Origin: CAZIPZ01 sp964541075
GTDB taxonomy: Bacteria; Acidobacteriota; Terriglobia; 20CM-2-55-15
DNA: 8,234 nt
Reading direction: 5' to 3'
NCBI GenBank assembly: GCA_964541075.1
Contig: CAZIPZ010000183.1
Span: forward strand, 1-8,234
Each line of letters begins with the position of its first letter. Position 1 is the stretch's first letter. Made by a program: the position numbers and the translations under genes. Below are positions 6,312 to 8,234 of the stretch, in pieces. The notes beneath the pieces were generated by a model, which did not search any database, was not told where the DNA came from, and saw nothing but the letters and a program-made list of their open reading frames with translations.

Positions 6312-7720
6312 TGAAGTTTTTCTGACAGAAGCCGTTGAAGTTTTTGCACTTCGTTGAACAGCGATTGCGACTCAGCGGAATTCGGATAGGCGCGCTGTAT
6401 TTCTGCCAATTCGCGAAGCGCATCGCCGTATTGGTGTCCGTCGACCTGTGTCTGGACGAGATCAATCCATGACGTCAGATCCTGAGCCTTGCTTCGACGC
6501 GCGAGTCTCGCGGCAGTCCAGATTTCACTCGACGAACGGAACGTGCTCGACGACCTGACTCGTTCCAGCTTAGGTAATGGTTGAACGAGCCAACGCTCCA
6601 CACGCTGCGAAAGGCGCACCGCTTCTGCGGTGAGACGTTGGGCTGCATCGTAGCGCCCTAGGCGATCATGTGTACGGCCCAGCAGAAACAAGGCGTCACT
6701 GTCACGGCCTCGAAGTTTCAGGGATGCTATCAGCTCCTTTAAGGCAAGCTCATAGTCCCCCTTCAGAAAGGCGGAGTACCCGATGTTAAAATAAGCCTCG
6801 CTGGAGAGAGGCTGCAACTCAATCGCCCTCCTCCATGCCAAGACTGCTCCCACGTGATCTCCCTTCTCCAGTAGCGCGGCGCCCAGATTGACGAGGACGT
6901 CATAGTTTGGTGGGAGCTTTTCGTATATCGCTGCTGAACCCGCATAATCGCCCAGATAGAAACGATTCAACCCGACGAAAAACTGCGACTCCGTGTAATC
7001 CGGACTTTTGGGATCCACCAACATGAACCACCGATTCGATTCCCTGAAGTCTCTTTCGAGATGCGCAACGCGGCCTAGCTGCAAAATCGCAGATGTGTAG
7101 GCGGGATAAAGACGCACGGCGGTTTGCAGGAGTTCTTTGCGTTTTTGAGGATCGGAAACGATTGTTCCGCGAATGTAGTTTTCAAACGCACTGCTGGGCG
7201 GTTCTGGCGTTTGTCCGCCGCTCGCATTCGCAGGACTGACGCTACGATGAATCTGCCCTGAAATGTCGCTTACAAGCGAGATGACATTCTCGAGCTTCCC
7301 TTTGGCCTTAACCTCCGACGACTCCCTCATACGTCCGACATCAATAAGGCGGGCGGAAATCTCAAAGTCGTCCGCACTCCCGGAATATCGGCCTGCGATG
7401 ACGACGTCGGCGCCTATCTCCCATGCGAGCTTTAAAGCGGTTGCACGGGTCACCATCGTCGATTCAGGAATACCCAGACGTTCATATCGATCGACGCGTT
7501 CGTCGCGAGTGAAGACCGTCAGGCCCTTATTCGAGCGAAGGCCTTCGACCAGCAATGCAGAAATACCTTCACCGATCCAGTCGAGGTTGCGGTCGTCAGA
7601 TAGGTTCTCGAAAGGGAAGATCAGCACTGTGCTGGTTTCCGCACGTGCTGGGGTTGTGCCCGCCAGCACGAAAATCGTGTATATGAGGACCCGGCTCAGC
7701 ACCTGTCGATTATAACCCAC
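6308..7720 (-). CDS. Secreted TPR-repeat protein with TolB/FlgO-like N-terminal domain
   Basis: Function is unknown. With the chosen GTG start at 7720 the protein has 470 residues: a signal peptide at 1-27 (h-region VLIYTIFVLAG, cleavage after PARA), then a domain at about 31-160 that opens with VLIFPFENLSDDRNLDWIGEGISALL and contains ALKLAWEIGADVVIAGRYS. This pattern is typical of TolB N-terminal/FlgO-like domains found ahead of TPRs. TPR-like helices run from about 176 to 375; the clearest are VLVNLGAALLEKGDHVGAVL and AYFNIGYSAFLKGDYELALK. A helical tail ends the protein. There is no cysteine and no lipobox, so it is probably a soluble periplasmic protein. The start is uncertain: GTG 7720 has AGGT 6 bases upstream and gives a normal signal peptide, GTG 7702 is possible, and ATG 7780 would add 20 residues and abut the divergent gene. 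The frame stays open to 7915, but that part is antisense to the glycosyltransferase. The stop overlaps nfeD by 4 bases. Confidence 0.82.
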   Translation of the reverse strand: MGYNRQVLSRVLIYTIFVLAGTTPARAETSTVLIFPFENLSDDRNLDWIGEGISALLVEGLRSNKGLTVFTRDERVDRYERLGIPESTMVTRATALKLAWEIGADVVIAGRYSGSADDFEISARLIDVGRMRESSEVKAKGKLENVISLVSDISGQIHRSVSPANASGGQTPEPPSSAFENYIRGTIVSDPQKRKELLQTAVRLYPAYTSAILQLGRVAHLERDFRESNRWFMLVDPKSPDYTESQFFVGLNRFYLGDYAGSAAIYEKLPPNYDVLVNLGAALLEKGDHVGAVLAWRRAIELQPLSSEAYFNIGYSAFLKGDYELALKELIASLKLRGRDSDALFLLGRTHDRLGRYDAAQRLTAEAVRLSQRVERWLVQPLPKLERVRSSSTFRSSSEIWTAARLARRSKAQDLTSWIDLVQTQVDGHQYGDALRELAEIQRAYPNSAESQSLFNEVQKLQRLLSEKLQ

Positions 7721-7780
7721 CGCATTACCTGTGTTATTGTTTTGAAAAGACTTGCGGCTTATGAATTCATCGGTCTTCAT
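7721..7780. promoter_or_regulatory. Divergent intergenic region, presumed to carry promoters for both transcription units
   Basis: These 60 bases separate the minus-strand TPR-nfeD-slipin-SPOR-lnt-prfB-recG unit from the plus-strand glycosyltransferase. They are AT-richer than the flanks and contain a perfect 10-base palindrome, ATGAATTCAT, at 7761-7770. On the plus strand TTGTTT (7737-7742) and TATGAA (7760-7765) are 17 bases apart, a weak sigma-70-like pair. No convincing minus-strand pair was found. Promoter function is inferred from gene arrangement, not from strong motifs. Confidence 0.35.
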
Positions 7781-8234
7781 ATGCGAATTGCGATCGACAT
7801 TCGAAGAATTAACGAGTTCGGAGTTGGAACCTACATCTGGAATCTCGTTCGCAATATGGCGGCGCTCGATGATCGAAACGAGTATCTGCTGCTCGGCTCT
7901 CATCGTCAGTTTCACGAGCTAGGCCCGCTGCCACCCAACTACAAACAGCTTTACCAGCCCAATGAAGACAATTTCTGGAGGAACAACTGTTCGATCCCGC
8001 TGTTGCTGCGCCGCCAAAACGTAGATCTCGTGCACATTCCGCATCACGAGGCGCCCATGATGGTCCCTTGCAAGCTTGTGGTGACGATTCACGATTGTGT
8101 GCACGTCCTTTTTCCGATGGAAGACTCGTCGAAGTTCAAGAATTATCGAATCTACCTTCGCACCAAAAAGGTGATCGAGAACGCCAGTCATGTGGTGGCG
8201 GTCTCCAATTCCACGAAGTACGACCTGATTAACA
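7781..8234 (+). CDS. GT4-type glycosyltransferase, N-terminal 151 residues (3' part beyond right edge)
   Basis: The visible part is the N-terminal Rossmann domain of a GT-B fold glycosyltransferase of group 1 (GT4), which transfers a sugar from a nucleotide-sugar donor to a glycan or lipid acceptor at the cytoplasmic face of the membrane. Diagnostic features are the opening MRIAIDIRRI, the acceptor-side glycine loop FGVGTYIWNL (Gly14, Gly16), DLVHIPHHEAP at 82-91, the strand-loop VVTIHDCVHVLFP at 100-112 and the linker VVAVSNSTKYDLI at 138-150. The donor-binding C-terminal domain with its E-x7-E motif is outside the window, so substrate and pathway cannot be assigned. ATG 7781 fits the family N-terminus exactly. 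There is no strong Shine-Dalgarno, which suggests a very short or weakly initiated leader. It is divergent from the envelope operon and may start a polysaccharide gene group to the right. Confidence 0.88.
   Translation, partial: MRIAIDIRRINEFGVGTYIWNLVRNMAALDDRNEYLLLGSHRQFHELGPLPPNYKQLYQPNEDNFWRNNCSIPLLLRRQNVDLVHIPHHEAPMMVPCKLVVTIHDCVHVLFPMEDSSKFKNYRIYLRTKKVIENASHVVAVSNSTKYDLIN

Noticed and set aside
7709..7714. Perfect TATAAT on the minus strand as a promoter -10 for the TPR gene
   Set aside because: A transcript from it would begin at or after the plausible start codons and cut off the signal peptide, and there is no good -35 at 16-18 bases.
6308..7915. 535-residue version of the TPR protein
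   Set aside because: The extra N-terminal 45 to 65 residues lie antisense to the glycosyltransferase or in the intergenic region, and would bury the signal peptide in the interior.
7919..8191. 90-codon minus-strand frame
   Set aside because: It is antisense to the glycosyltransferase, where the family motifs lie on the plus strand.

Overview
The window is a compact, almost gap-free stretch of bacterial chromosome. Seven genes on the minus strand (reading right to left from about 7720 to 1) form what looks like one transcription unit, and one gene on the plus strand (from 7781) diverges from it and runs off the right edge. I see no mobile element, CRISPR array, rRNA or tRNA. Housekeeping genes (recG, prfB, lnt), a two-membrane envelope (Lnt, SPOR protein, secreted TPR protein) and moderately high GC point to a Gram-negative bacterium. 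The combination of a lnt-prfB neighbourhood with SPOR, slipin and NfeD genes and a TolB-like/TPR protein reminds me most of Acidobacteriota, but that assignment is from memory of the families and is tentative.

Layout from right to left. At 7781-8234 (+) is the N-terminal third or so of a GT4-type glycosyltransferase. Positions 7721-7780 are the only real intergenic region and separate two divergent genes. At 6308-7720 (-) is a secreted protein with a TolB/FlgO-like N-terminal domain and TPR repeats. It overlaps by ATGA with nfeD (5022-6311), a membrane serine protease of the NfeD1b type. A stomatin-like SPFH slipin follows (4213-4980), then a membrane-anchored SPOR-domain protein (3680-4213, TAATG junction), apolipoprotein N-acyltransferase lnt (2159-3667), peptide chain release factor 2 prfB (1071-2178, expressed through a programmed +1 frameshift), and the N-terminal half of recG (1-1059, continuing off the left edge).

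Functionally the first five genes form an envelope block: membrane-protein quality control (NfeD with slipin), peptidoglycan binding (SPOR), lipoprotein maturation (Lnt) and a periplasmic TPR protein of unknown role that is translationally tied to nfeD. The last two are information-processing genes. Junctions between the seven minus-strand genes are -4, +41, -1, +12, -20 and +11 bases, which supports co-transcription. The main annotation trap is prfB: its real start lies upstream of an in-frame TGA, and a plain ORF caller would either truncate it or invent a wrong N-terminus. The best candidate for something not well described is the TPR/TolB-like protein coupled to the NfeD-slipin pair; nothing else here looks like an unknown system.
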